From Planctomycetota bacterium (GTDB lineage Bacteria; Planctomycetota; Phycisphaerae; Phycisphaerales; Phycisphaeraceae): 64,000 nt of DNA. Made by a program: the position numbers and the translations under genes. Positions 53,915-62,390 of the stretch are shown here, piece by piece (the first letter of the stretch is position 1; the number at the start of each line of letters is the position of its first letter). Location of the stretch: positions 4,588,001 through 4,652,000 of the forward strand of contig CP066225.1 in NCBI GenBank assembly GCA_016350165.1. The letters are read 5' to 3'. The notes beneath the pieces are model-generated. The model did no database searches and was not told where the DNA came from. It saw nothing but the letters and a program-made list of their open reading frames with translations.

Positions 53915-54688
53915 TTAGCCGACGGCAATGTTGGGTTGTTTGAGAAGGATGAAAACGATGGCTGCGAGCACGGCGCCGGTGATGGGGCCGAAAACGGGTA
54001 TCCATGAGTATGACCAGTCGCTGCCACCTTTGTTTTTTATGGGTACGAGTGCGTGGACGATGCGTGGGCCGAGGTCACGTGCGGGGTTGATTGCGTAACC
54101 GGTGGTGCCGCCGAGTGAGAGGCCGATCGCGAAAACGAGGAGTGCGACAGGAAGCGCTGAGAGTGAACCGATTTCGTTGCCTTCGATTGGGGCGGCGAGA
54201 TAGAAGACGCCAAAGACGAGTGTAAATGTGCCAATGACTTCGGAGATGAAGTTATTGGGGAAGCTTCGGATAGCCGGTGCGGTACAGAAAGTTGCAAGGT
54301 GTAAACCTTGGTCTTCAGTGCGATTGTAGTGTTGGTTGTACATTACCCATACAAGGAAAGCGCCGAAGGCAGCGCCGCACATTTGGCCAGCGACGTAAAC
54401 AGGTACACTTACCCATGAGAATAAACCAGCGGAAGCGAGCCCGATTGTGACGGCGGGGTTGATGTGAGCGCCACTATATCCGCCGACTGCGAAGACGCCG
54501 ACGAAGACGCCCATGGCCCAGCCGAAAGTAATGACGATCCAGCCTGAGCTGTTACCTTTGGTGTCTTTGAGGACGACGTTGGCGACAACGCCATCACCGA
54601 GGAGGATGAGTAGGGCGGTGCCGATGAATTCGGCTGTAAATTCCGTGATATATTCAGCAATATATTCAGTGATAAATTCTGTTGGCAT
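53915..54688 (-). CDS. glpF: Glycerol facilitator / aquaporin (MIP family)
   Basis: The 257-residue channel should pass glycerol across the inner membrane. Six membrane segments and both selectivity loops are present: NPAVTIGLA in the first half and NPARDLGPR in the second. The Asp after NPAR and the length of the second loop fit glycerol channels rather than pure water channels. GAGGTGA lies six bases before the ATG at 54688. The N-terminus carries an odd repeated pattern of about four residues (EFIT, EYIA, EYIT). It is the last gene of glpK-glpD-glpF. Confidence 0.92.
   Translation of the reverse strand: MPTEFITEYIAEYITEFTAEFIGTALLILLGDGVVANVVLKDTKGNSSGWIVITFGWAMGVFVGVFAVGGYSGAHINPAVTIGLASAGLFSWVSVPVYVAGQMCGAAFGAFLVWVMYNQHYNRTEDQGLHLATFCTAPAIRSFPNNFISEVIGTFTLVFGVFYLAAPIEGNEIGSLSALPVALLVFAIGLSLGGTTGYAINPARDLGPRIVHALVPIKNKGGSDWSYSWIPVFGPITGAVLAAIVFILLKQPNIAVG
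54620..54679 (-). repeat. Degenerate 12-base repeat in the glpF start region
   Basis: Five consecutive units of the type GAATWTATYRCN encode the acidic-aromatic N-terminus. They look like local slippage duplications. Confidence 0.6.
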
Positions 54689-54731
54689 CATTCACCTCAT
54701 AGAAATTAGAACTGGATCGAGTCTCTTCGAG

Positions 54732-56300
54732 TCAGTTCTTTGGTAAGTAATTTGTAGCGAGTTTGATGTAGTTGTTAATTTGTTGTTCAGCCCATGCTTC
54801 GTCTTTGTTGAGTGTTTGCCGCATGTAGTTTGCAACGTGTGGAGCCATGTCGATACTTGCGCGTGCGTCTAGGAGAAGAGCACGTGTACGTCTGGAGAGG
54901 AAGTCTTCGATGGTGCGTGTCATTTCTTCCTGAACTGCCCAGACTAGTTGACTGTGGCTAATGGGTAGTCGTTCGTCGATGTAGTTTGCTGATTCGGGAT
55001 CTTCGTTTTCGATAGATTTGATGTAGGACGCATCGCTGCCGTACATTGCAAGTGATGAACGTTCGATGAGTTCCTGACTGTAGCCGTGGATTGGGAGATT
55101 GTGTGTATTGCAATCTTTGTGTTCTAGATCGGCGATCATGATGGTTTGATCGATGGTATCTTGCGCCATCTTTCGATAGGTTGTCCATTTACCGCCGGTG
55201 ACGGTGACAAGGCCTGAGCGTGAGATGTTGATGGTGTGGTCACGCGAGATTGCTGCGGTGTTTTTGTCATCGCCAGCATGAGTTACGAGAGGACGTATAC
55301 CTGCAAAAACGCTGAGAATGTCTGTTTCTTTAGGGTCTTTTGTGAGGTACTGCGAAGATGTTTTTATGAGGAAGTCGATTTCTTCCTCAAGTGCGATTGG
55401 TTCAATGGGGATGTCATCGAGTGGTGTGTCAGTGGTGCCGACGAGGACTTTGTCGTGCCAAGGGATGAGGAAAATAACGCGTCCATCACTTGTTTTTGGA
55501 ACCATGATTGCGGTGTCGCCGGGTAAGAATTCTTTGTCGAGAACGATATGAATACCTTGGCTGGCTTTGATCATGGGCGAGGCTGATGAGTCATCATTGA
55601 GTCGGAGTTGATCTGCGAATGGGCCGGTTGCGTTAATGACAGCTTTTGCTTTAAGCTCGTATGTTTTGCCTGTTTCTTTGTCTTCAGCTGTTATGCCTTT
55701 GACAAGTTCGCCCTCTTTAATGAGCGATTTCGCTTCCATGTAATTAATGATGACTGCACCGTGTTCGATAGCTGTTTGTGCAAGGTTGATTGCTAGGCGA
55801 GAGTCGTCGAATTGACCGTCGTAGTAAATGGTGCCGCCACGTAAACCGTCTTGTTCGAGAGTAGGGATGCGCTCGAGTGTGTGATCTTTTGAGAGATGTT
55901 TTGATTTACCGATTCCGAGTTTACCTGCCATGAGATCGTATATTTTCATACCGATGCCATAGAAGGGTGCTTCCCACCAATCGTAATTTGGAACAACAAA
56001 GGGAAGTGGATGAACGAGATGTGGTGCGTTTTGGCAGAGAAGACCGCGCTCTTTTAGTGCTTCAAGAACGAGTGTCAGATTACCTTGCTGTAAGTATCGG
56101 ACGCCACCATGAACGAGTTTTGTACTACGGCTGGAAGTTCCGTATGCGAAGTCTTGTCTTTCAATGAGTAGAGGTTTGTAACCTCGCGCAGCAGCATCGA
56201 CGGCACACCCTAAGCCAGTTGCTCCGCCGCCAACAATGATAATGTCCCAAGTGTGATCCCCTTGAGCAGCAAACTGCTCGAGCATTGTGTCGCGATTCAT
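54732..56300 (-). CDS. glpD: Glycerol-3-phosphate dehydrogenase, FAD-dependent
   Basis: The enzyme oxidises glycerol 3-phosphate to dihydroxyacetone phosphate at the inner membrane and feeds electrons to the quinone pool. The 522-residue protein opens with the FAD-binding dinucleotide motif IIIVGGGATGLGCAVDAA. It continues with YGTSSRSTKLVHGGVRYLQ, VVNATGP-like and VTGGKWTTYRKMA. A C-terminal helical domain with RRTRALLLDARAS follows. GGAG lies upstream of the ATG at 56300. It is the middle gene of the glp operon. Confidence 0.96.
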   Translation of the reverse strand: MNRDTMLEQFAAQGDHTWDIIIVGGGATGLGCAVDAAARGYKPLLIERQDFAYGTSSRSTKLVHGGVRYLQQGNLTLVLEALKERGLLCQNAPHLVHPLPFVVPNYDWWEAPFYGIGMKIYDLMAGKLGIGKSKHLSKDHTLERIPTLEQDGLRGGTIYYDGQFDDSRLAINLAQTAIEHGAVIINYMEAKSLIKEGELVKGITAEDKETGKTYELKAKAVINATGPFADQLRLNDDSSASPMIKASQGIHIVLDKEFLPGDTAIMVPKTSDGRVIFLIPWHDKVLVGTTDTPLDDIPIEPIALEEEIDFLIKTSSQYLTKDPKETDILSVFAGIRPLVTHAGDDKNTAAISRDHTINISRSGLVTVTGGKWTTYRKMAQDTIDQTIMIADLEHKDCNTHNLPIHGYSQELIERSSLAMYGSDASYIKSIENEDPESANYIDERLPISHSQLVWAVQEEMTRTIEDFLSRRTRALLLDARASIDMAPHVANYMRQTLNKDEAWAEQQINNYIKLATNYLPKN

Positions 56301-56365
56301 ACAGATCTCCGTGTAATGACCAACCATCGCACATTACATGGACCCACCCCGAAAGAATCTATGAC

Positions 56366-57859
56366 TTAAACCTCGTTTGCCCAACCTTTGGACCTGTTTA
56401 GTGCACTGGTCCAAGATTGGCGTAGTTTGTCTGAGTCAGCGGGTGTGATTTTTGGTTCAAATCTTTGATCAACAGACCATTGTTTTTGAATTTCAGCGAC
56501 ATCAGACCAGAAGCCAGTTGCAAGGCCTGCGAGGTAAGCAGCACCGAGAGCCGTGGTTTCTTGAACGGTCGGTCTGACGACAGGTATGCCGAGGATATCG
56601 GTTTGAGTTTGCATGAGCAGGTTATTGACAGTTGCGCCGCCATCGACACGCATTTCGGTGATGTTGATGTCTGAGTCTGATTTCATAGCCATCATGAGGT
56701 CGTCGACCTGGAATGCGATGCTATCGAGTGCGGCACGACAGATGTGAGCGGCAGAGGTGCCACGTGTGATGCCGATGATGAGACCACGTGCATATGGGTC
56801 CCAATGTGGTGCTCCAAGGCCAGCAAAGGCTGGGACAAGATATACGCCACCACAGTCGGGGACGGAGGCTGCTTTGGCTTCAATCTCTGAGGAACTGCTG
56901 ATGATGCCTAGTTCATCACGAAGCCATTGGACGACGGCGCCGCCGATAAAGACGCTGCCTTCGAGTGCGTATGTTGTTTTGCCGTTGATTTTCCATGCAA
57001 CAGTTGTGAGTAGTTCGTTGCTAGATTTGATTGCCCGATCACCTGTGTTGATGAGCATGAAACAGCCTGTGCCATAGGTCGATTTGATCATGCCGGGCTC
57101 GATACACATTTGGCCAAAGAGAGCGGCTTGCTGATCACCAGCTATACCAGCGATGGGGATTGGTGTGCCGAGATTGTTGCCGGAGGTGTTGCCGTAGACT
57201 TCAGACGATTCTCTGATTTCGGGTAGCATTGAGTCGGGGATGCCAAGGATGTCGAGAAGTTCTTTGTCCCATTCACCTGTGTGGATGTTGTAGAGCAGGG
57301 TGCGCGATGCGTTTGTTGGGTCGGTGATGTGTAGATCGTAGCCTGTGAGGTTGTAGATGAGCCACGAGTCGACTGTGCCAAAGGCAAGCTCTCCAGCTTC
57401 AGCCATTTTCCGTGCGCCTTTGACGTTATCGAGTATCCACTTGATTTTTGTGCCTGAAAAATAGGGGTCGAGACGCAAACCTGTTTTATCGATAAATGCT
57501 TGCTCGTGCCCTTCGTCGATTAGCTTTTGGCAAATGTCAGCGGTGCGGCGATCTTGCCAAACGATTGCGTGGCAGATCGGTCGGCAGGTTTTTCTGTTCC
57601 ATACAACGGTCGTTTCACGCTGATTGGTGATTCCGATGCCAGCGATGTCCTGAGTGGTGAGTTGGGCTCTGGCGATGGCTTCTGAGGCTACACTGACCTG
57701 TGAGGACCAGATTTCGTCAGCGTCGTGCTCGACCCAGCCAGCTTTGGGGTAGTGTTGAGTGAATTCTTTCTGGGCGACGGAGTGTATTTGGCCGTTGTGG
57801 TCGAAGAGGATTGCACGTGAACTGGTAGTTCCCTGGTCAAGAGCGAGTATGTAGTTCAT
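56366..57859 (-). CDS. glpK: Glycerol kinase
   Basis: The enzyme phosphorylates glycerol with ATP, which traps it in the cell. The 497-residue protein shows the FGGY family motifs: [16 protein letters not shown] at the start, [21 protein letters not shown] with the catalytic Asp, and [18 protein letters not shown]. The ATG at 57859 begins the family domain. The frame to 57979 has no homologous sequence. It is the first gene of glpK-glpD-glpF, divergent from the IclR gene. Confidence 0.96.
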   Translation of the reverse strand: MNYILALDQGTTSSRAILFDHNGQIHSVAQKEFTQHYPKAGWVEHDADEIWSSQVSVASEAIARAQLTTQDIAGIGITNQRETTVVWNRKTCRPICHAIVWQDRRTADICQKLIDEGHEQAFIDKTGLRLDPYFSGTKIKWILDNVKGARKMAEAGELAFGTVDSWLIYNLTGYDLHITDPTNASRTLLYNIHTGEWDKELLDILGIPDSMLPEIRESSEVYGNTSGNNLGTPIPIAGIAGDQQAALFGQMCIEPGMIKSTYGTGCFMLINTGDRAIKSSNELLTTVAWKINGKTTYALEGSVFIGGAVVQWLRDELGIISSSSEIEAKAASVPDCGGVYLVPAFAGLGAPHWDPYARGLIIGITRGTSAAHICRAALDSIAFQVDDLMMAMKSDSDINITEMRVDGGATVNNLLMQTQTDILGIPVVRPTVQETTALGAAYLAGLATGFWSDVAEIQKQWSVDQRFEPKITPADSDKLRQSWTSALNRSKGWANEV

Positions 57860-57929
57860 AGAAATTCTCTCTATATTTTGGGCAAGGACCGATTTGAGAG
57901 ATCCTGCGATCAAGCGTGAATACTTAAAA

Positions 57930-57944
57930 GACAATCGGGTTGTC
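57930..57944. promoter_or_regulatory. Candidate operator in the glpK/iclR divergent promoter
   Basis: GACAA and TTGTC flank TCGGG. A second, looser TTGT/AACAA dyad follows at about 57963-57979. They sit 70-120 bases upstream of glpK, where an IclR regulator would be expected to bind. Confidence 0.4.
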
Positions 57945-58063
57945 GTTGCGTGCGAGATCAATTTGTCAGTTGATAACAATCTTCAAGCTCTGTGCGCATC
58001 AAAGTCAAGCTTTAGAGGACAAGAATCTGCTTTTTTGGCGTTGATCTGTGTTGAAATCTAGGT

Positions 58064-58879
58064 ATGAATACGGATCTGGGGCGGCTTGCCTTGCGTGTCG
58101 CATCGCAGTACTGTAAATTCAGTACGATGGAATCTGGAGTAGCTGTCAAATTATTCAAGATCATAGAGTCGCTAGGAGCGGCTGGTGAGCCCATTGGGCT
58201 AGCACCGCTGGCTGCACGTGTGGCTTTGACTAAGTCGACTGTTCACCGAATTTTGAGCGATTTAGTGGCTTTAGGGTACGTTGAGCGGGTTCGTCCGGGT
58301 GTTTATACGCTGACAAATAAGCTGCAGCGTGTTATCACTGGTAAGGACGATCAGAGGCTAATGAACTGTGCGGAGCCCCTGTTGTGGGAACTGCATGCCG
58401 AAACCGATGAAACGGTCAATCTTGGGGTTCTGAGCGAGGATCGCGTGATCTATTTGAAGGTCATTGAGTCAGCTCAGCCGTTGCGTCGTGTTGCGGAAGT
58501 TAATTCGACAGATCCGTTCTATAACACGGCACTTGGCCGAGCGATTGTGTCACAACTATCACCGGACGAGCGTGAGCCAATTATTCAGCGAGCGAATCTG
58601 GTGCCTCGTACAGACAAGACCGTTAATGATAAGAATCGTTTGCGTGAGATTCTTGATGCAGCTAGGCATGATGGTTTTGCCTTTGAGCAAGACGAGAGTG
58701 ATTTGGGTGTGACATGTCTTGGTGTACCTGTGTTTGAGAATAGTCGCGTTGTTGCAGCGATCAGTGTGAGTGTTCCAACGGTACGCATGGACGAAAAACG
58801 TTTTGCGGTTATCGTCGATCAGCTTAAATCGGCCGCTACAAGGCTGTCGGATATGCTGAGTTTGAAAACAAGCAGCTAA
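58064..58879 (+). CDS. IclR-family transcriptional regulator
   Basis: The 271-residue protein has a winged helix-turn-helix (about 28-88: VKLFKIIESLGAAGEPIGLAPLA, TKSTVHRILSDLVALGYVERV) and an IclR effector domain (about 105-265). The effector part has the signature LGVTCLGVPVFENSRVVAAISVSVP. An ATG at 58127 is an alternative start. Its position divergent from glpK suggests that it controls glycerol use. That role is inferred, since no ligand can be read. A terminator follows. Confidence 0.9.
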   Translation: MNTDLGRLALRVASQYCKFSTMESGVAVKLFKIIESLGAAGEPIGLAPLAARVALTKSTVHRILSDLVALGYVERVRPGVYTLTNKLQRVITGKDDQRLMNCAEPLLWELHAETDETVNLGVLSEDRVIYLKVIESAQPLRRVAEVNSTDPFYNTALGRAIVSQLSPDEREPIIQRANLVPRTDKTVNDKNRLREILDAARHDGFAFEQDESDLGVTCLGVPVFENSRVVAAISVSVPTVRMDEKRFAVIVDQLKSAATRLSDMLSLKTSS

Positions 58880-59214
58880 TTCTCATTGGTGTTTGTAATA
58901 TGTAAGCGGTTGGTGTTTTCCTTAAAATAGCCACGCGATTACCTGCATGGCTTTCTTTTTACTTACATTTAAGTAATTAACACATTTAATCATTGCCGAG
59001 TGATTTGGCATAATAACTAATAGTTTAGTTGTTGATATCTTGCATGTGTTGTTACTAGTGTATAGAGCGTTGTTGCGACAAATAGTGAAGAGAGATATCT
59101 TGTACTGGCAATTGTTAGCATTTGTTGGGCGTTGTCGTATAAAACGAGTTATTGTATGCTGCAATACTTGGTTGTTATTTGACAGCAAATCGATGAATAT
59201 TTTTCACGGAAGAG
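58880..59214 (+). other. AT-rich gap before the repeat protein gene
   Basis: About 335 bases without a gene. It holds the iclR terminator (58929-58960) and the promoter region of the next gene. I see no other feature. Confidence 0.5.
58929..58960 (+). terminator. Terminator of the IclR-family gene
   Basis: AGCCA pairs with TGGCT (58929-58952), with further pairs after one mismatch. TTCTTTTT follows, 50 bases after the stop codon. Confidence 0.65.
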
Positions 59215-60228
59215 ATGAGTAAGATGAATCAGCCAGCATGGGTGATCGGGCGAGTTCCAAACGGTTATTGGAGTACTAGATCCAACCGGGCTAAGTATAT
59301 GAAATGGCTGGGAAAGAAGCTTAGAATTCGCAAGAATTCCCAGTGGTATAAGCTCTCTCGTAAGCATTTCCAAGATAATTATGGTGGCGGGTTGTTGGCT
59401 ACAATTTATAAAGATTCACCTTTGGCAGCGTTACGCGATTACATGCCGCGTGAGAAGTGGATTCCATGGCTATTCAGTCGAACGCCGCAAGCATTTTGGC
59501 GTGATCCAAAGAACCGTCGTGCTTATATGAATTGGTTGGGTAAGCAGTTGGGGTTTACAAAACAAGATGATTGGTATGCGTTGACACAGCAACATTTCCG
59601 TGACAATGGCGGTAACGGTTTGCTTGCAAATTACTATCGAAATTCACCTGTGGATGCGGTGCGTGAGTTTAAGCCGAATCGTAAGTGGAATGAGTGGCAA
59701 TTTCATGCGACGCCGCAACGGTTTTGGAAAAACAAAAAAAATCGTACACGTTACATGGATTGGCTGAGTAAGGCATTGAAGATTCGCAAACCTGAGGATT
59801 GGTACCGTGTTACTCGTAAGGATTTTTATGATAACTACGGTGCTGTGTTCCTGAAGAGTTTTGCTGATAGTTCTCCGCAGGAAGCGTTGCGTGAGTACAT
59901 GCCGAAGTTTAAGTGGAAGCCTTGGCTGTTTACACGTGTGCCAAATGGGTATTGGAAAACGCCGAAGAATCGAATTGCTTATGTTAAATGGCTTGGTGCA
60001 ATGCTGGGTTATAAGAAGCCTGCGGACTGGTATCAGTTGACACGTGAAGATGTGAAAGCATCAGGCGGCGGCGCGTTATTGAGTATGTATTACAACAACT
60101 CAATTCTCGGCATGCTTAAGGCAGCGTATCCGAAGCATAAGTGGGATAAAGCTCGCTTTAATGCTTCGTCATCATCGAAATCCAAGAAGGTTTGGAATAA
60201 GCTGGTGCGAGGTCATCGTAAAGGCTAG
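59215..60228 (+). CDS. Protein of four tandem 76-residue aromatic/basic repeats, function unknown
   Basis: The 337-residue protein is made almost wholly of one repeated unit. Repeats start at Trp9, Trp85, Trp161 and Trp237, an exact 76-residue period. Each unit has the order W(x)F-x-x-(T/V)P-(x)-x-(F/Y)W, then NR-x-x-Y-M-x-WLG-x-x-L, DWY-x-(L/V)(T/S)R, a Gly-rich turn, and a closing (R/K)-x-x-x-x-P-x-x-KW. A short Ser/Lys/Arg-rich tail follows (SSKSKKVWNKLVRG). There is no signal peptide or membrane segment. The high content of Trp, Tyr, Lys and Arg suggests binding to nucleic acid or another anion. I do not recognise the family. Confidence 0.85.
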   Translation: MSKMNQPAWVIGRVPNGYWSTRSNRAKYMKWLGKKLRIRKNSQWYKLSRKHFQDNYGGGLLATIYKDSPLAALRDYMPREKWIPWLFSRTPQAFWRDPKNRRAYMNWLGKQLGFTKQDDWYALTQQHFRDNGGNGLLANYYRNSPVDAVREFKPNRKWNEWQFHATPQRFWKNKKNRTRYMDWLSKALKIRKPEDWYRVTRKDFYDNYGAVFLKSFADSSPQEALREYMPKFKWKPWLFTRVPNGYWKTPKNRIAYVKWLGAMLGYKKPADWYQLTREDVKASGGGALLSMYYNNSILGMLKAAYPKHKWDKARFNASSSSKSKKVWNKLVRGHRKG

Positions 60229-60521
60229 AGTAGGTCATAGAGTTAGGTCTTTGTGCGGTATTCTTGCAATTGGGTAGTATGCTTAGGCGATCGAAAAAAT
60301 GTTTTTTGATCGTTGTAGTTCCCATTGCTCGAGATTAGATACATATATAAAATTCGCGATTCTCCCAGTTATGTTGAGCAGTAAGGTAAGGGTGCTGCTG
60401 TGCTGCAATGGTACTCTGGTGCAATCCCAGAATGGAAGGTGTATCGTGAACGCGATGTTCCGAATCGAACCTAGTTGACGTTATTAACAATTTAGACGCT
60501 AGTCACAATGGAGGTGATTCA
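60229..60521 (+). promoter_or_regulatory. Leader region of speD with several hairpins
   Basis: About 290 bases hold no gene. The elements seen are an A/T-rich hairpin CGATC..GATCG (60288-60312), AGCAG/CTGCT (60377-60399) and TCTGG/CCAGA with a TGCAATC loop (60415-60431). They are followed by the ribosome binding site GGAGGTGA at 60510-60517. The hairpins and strong start signal suggest regulated translation of speD. I could not match them to a known riboswitch. Confidence 0.45.
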
Positions 60522-60935
60522 TTGACACATCCGCCCGTAGGTTCCCACTGCATTCTTGAGTTGCGCGGTTGCGCCTCGGATCGATTGAATGATGAAGCTT
60601 TCATTCGTGAAGCCCTCACGCAAGCGTCTAAAGAGGGTATGTCCACACTTTTGAAGTTAGAGAGCCAGAAATTTGACCCGCAAGGGGTTACTGCATTCGC
60701 AATTTTGGCAGAATCTCATATTTCCATTCATACGTGGCCTGAACTGCAATATGCAGCAGTTGATGTGTTTACATGTGGCGAGACAGCTAAACCACGATTG
60801 GCTTGTGAGTACATGGCAAAAGCGTTTTCTGCAGCGAGCTACACTTTAAAAGAAGTTCCGCGTGGTATGTGTGTTTCGCCTTATAAACCATCTGAAGTGG
60901 TGTCGTCAGGTGAAGCTGGAGTATGTAGCAACTAA
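60522..60935 (+). CDS. speD: S-adenosylmethionine decarboxylase proenzyme
   Basis: The enzyme makes decarboxylated SAM, the aminopropyl donor for spermidine. The 137-residue protein is the short prokaryotic type. It cleaves itself before Ser65 in AESHISIH to form the pyruvoyl group. The proton donors His70 and Cys85 (VFTCG) are present. The start is TTG at 60522, fixed by a perfect GGAGGTGA five bases upstream. It is followed by speE after 56 bases. Confidence 0.95.
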   Translation: MTHPPVGSHCILELRGCASDRLNDEAFIREALTQASKEGMSTLLKLESQKFDPQGVTAFAILAESHISIHTWPELQYAAVDVFTCGETAKPRLACEYMAKAFSAASYTLKEVPRGMCVSPYKPSEVVSSGEAGVCSN

Positions 60936-60991
60936 TATTTCCTGCCTTAAGCTACGATACAACCAAGAAAATAAGTGAAAAGGATAAAGAT

Positions 60992-61939
60992 ATGCCCGGC
61001 TCGGAAGTCAGTGCAGATTTGTGGATTACCGAATACATCACCGAATTTGATCAGCGTCAGTTTGGGATTAGTGAGATTCTTTATGCTGCTAAAACCGAGT
61101 TTCAGAACGTGCATATTGTGCGGTCTGGGCCAGATCGGTTGGCATTGGTTCTCGACGGTAAGTGGCAGTCGGATACACTCGATGAGTTTATGTATCACGA
61201 GCCGTTGGTTCATGTTCCTTGTTTGAATCATGGGGCGCCAAAAAAGGTGTTAGTTTTAGGTGGTGGGGAAGGGGCTACGGTGCGTGAAGTGCTGAAATGG
61301 AATTCTGTCGAAAAAGTCGTCATGGTTGATATTGACCGTGAGGTGGTGGATGCCTGTATAAAGTACATGGCAGAGATGCATCAAGGCTGCTTTGATGATC
61401 CGAAAATGGAGTTGGTGATAGGCGATGCTTTGGGTTACTTGGATAAGTTTGAATCTGAGTGGGATATTATCATTTCAGACTTATCTGATCCTATCGAAGA
61501 AGGGCCTTCGTTTAAGCTCTTTACGAAGGAATATTTTGAGAAATGTAAGCGTGCGTTGAAGCCTGACGGTTACTTTGTGGTGCAGGCTGGGCCGGTATCG
61601 CCGGATGAAATTGGTGCGCATGCGCGTCTAAATAACACTGTAGCTGCTGTATTTGAGAATGCTGTTTCATATACAACACAAACATACTCTTACAGTACTC
61701 CTTGGAGTTTTGTTTTGGGGTCAGCGAAATCAATTCAGATGCAACCCGCTCCAGAGGAAGTCGATAAGCTGTTAGCAGCGACGACAAATGGGCAATTTAG
61801 GATGTTTGATGGGATTAGTTGTTTGGGGTTGATGTGTATTGGGAAGCATATTCGAGACGCGATCGAGGCGGAGGATACGGTATATACCTTGGCTGAGCCG
61901 CCGAAATTTTTCGGTTCTGGAGTAGTGTCACAATCCTGA
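60992..61939 (+). CDS. speE: Spermidine synthase
   Basis: The enzyme transfers the aminopropyl group from decarboxylated SAM to putrescine. The 315-residue protein begins with SADLWITEYITEF. The substrate sites are VLVLGGGEGATVREVLKW, VVMVDIDREVV and the gatekeeping IIISDLSDPIEEGPS loop. DEFMYHEPLVHVP is also family-typical. AAAAGGA lies upstream of the ATG. It forms a speD-speE operon that ends in a strong terminator. The C-terminal insert (about 210-280) could fit related aminopropyltransferases such as thermospermine synthase, but the gene pair supports spermidine. Confidence 0.94.
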   Translation: MPGSEVSADLWITEYITEFDQRQFGISEILYAAKTEFQNVHIVRSGPDRLALVLDGKWQSDTLDEFMYHEPLVHVPCLNHGAPKKVLVLGGGEGATVREVLKWNSVEKVVMVDIDREVVDACIKYMAEMHQGCFDDPKMELVIGDALGYLDKFESEWDIIISDLSDPIEEGPSFKLFTKEYFEKCKRALKPDGYFVVQAGPVSPDEIGAHARLNNTVAAVFENAVSYTTQTYSYSTPWSFVLGSAKSIQMQPAPEEVDKLLAATTNGQFRMFDGISCLGLMCIGKHIRDAIEAEDTVYTLAEPPKFFGSGVVSQS

Positions 61940-61949
61940 CTATCTAAGC

Positions 61950-61985
61950 AACCGGCTCTTTGTTTCAAAAAGAGCCGGTTTTTTT
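61950..61985 (+). terminator. Terminator of speD-speE
   Basis: AACCGGCTCTT pairs with AAGAGCCGGTT (61950-61980), with a T run of seven or more residues. It lies 11 bases after the speE stop codon. Confidence 0.95.
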
Positions 61986-62390
61986 CTAAATCCTGTCAAA
62001 ATAAACCTTTTCCACCTTCTCAGTAATGCGATTTAACTCTTGACCAAACTGTGATTTGGGGTTCTAATAGGGGCTGCTTTGTCTGTGTTATTCAGGCTGT
62101 GCATTTGCGCTGAGTAGGCATCATCTATCCCTTATCAATGCTATGTGTGGCTTACGCCATCCTGACAAAATCTTCCTGCCGGATGATCTTCAAGATGTTG
62201 CGAAGACAATTGGTTACGTCAAAGCAAAATCCACTGCTTTGGTGTTTTCAATGACCTGATTGAAAATTTATCAGGTAACAGGCAAGCAAACCGGAACATA
62301 AAGCGACCCGATGCGTCAGATGAATATAGTCCGGACTGTGACGTAGCGGTTATTGAAAACATTCTGTACGTTCAGCTACAGGAGATTGGC
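61986..62390 (+). promoter_or_regulatory. Long leader region of pilM
   Basis: About 405 bases without a gene. ACCTGAT and ATCAGGT (62254-62276) form a perfect seven-base-pair hairpin with a nine-base loop. CCGGA (62291-62295) pairs with TCCGG (62330-62334) around an AGCGACCCGATGCGTC segment. The ribosome binding site AGGAGA is at 62379-62384. It may be a folded leader. Confidence 0.45.

Noticed and set aside
60415-60431. Cobalamin-type riboswitch element in the speD leader
   Set aside because: Only a short GGTGCAATCC-like string matches. The B12-box and the rest of the core are missing.
60455-60475. GGTTCGATTC on the minus strand in the speD leader as a tRNA T-loop
   Set aside because: The flanks are not complementary and no cloverleaf fits.
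62270-62370. c-di-GMP-I (GEMM) riboswitch in the pilM leader
   Set aside because: Fragments such as GGCAAGCAAACC and GTAGCGGTTA recall the motif, but the GNAA-capped P1a stem and the GACGCAAAGC core are not present in order.
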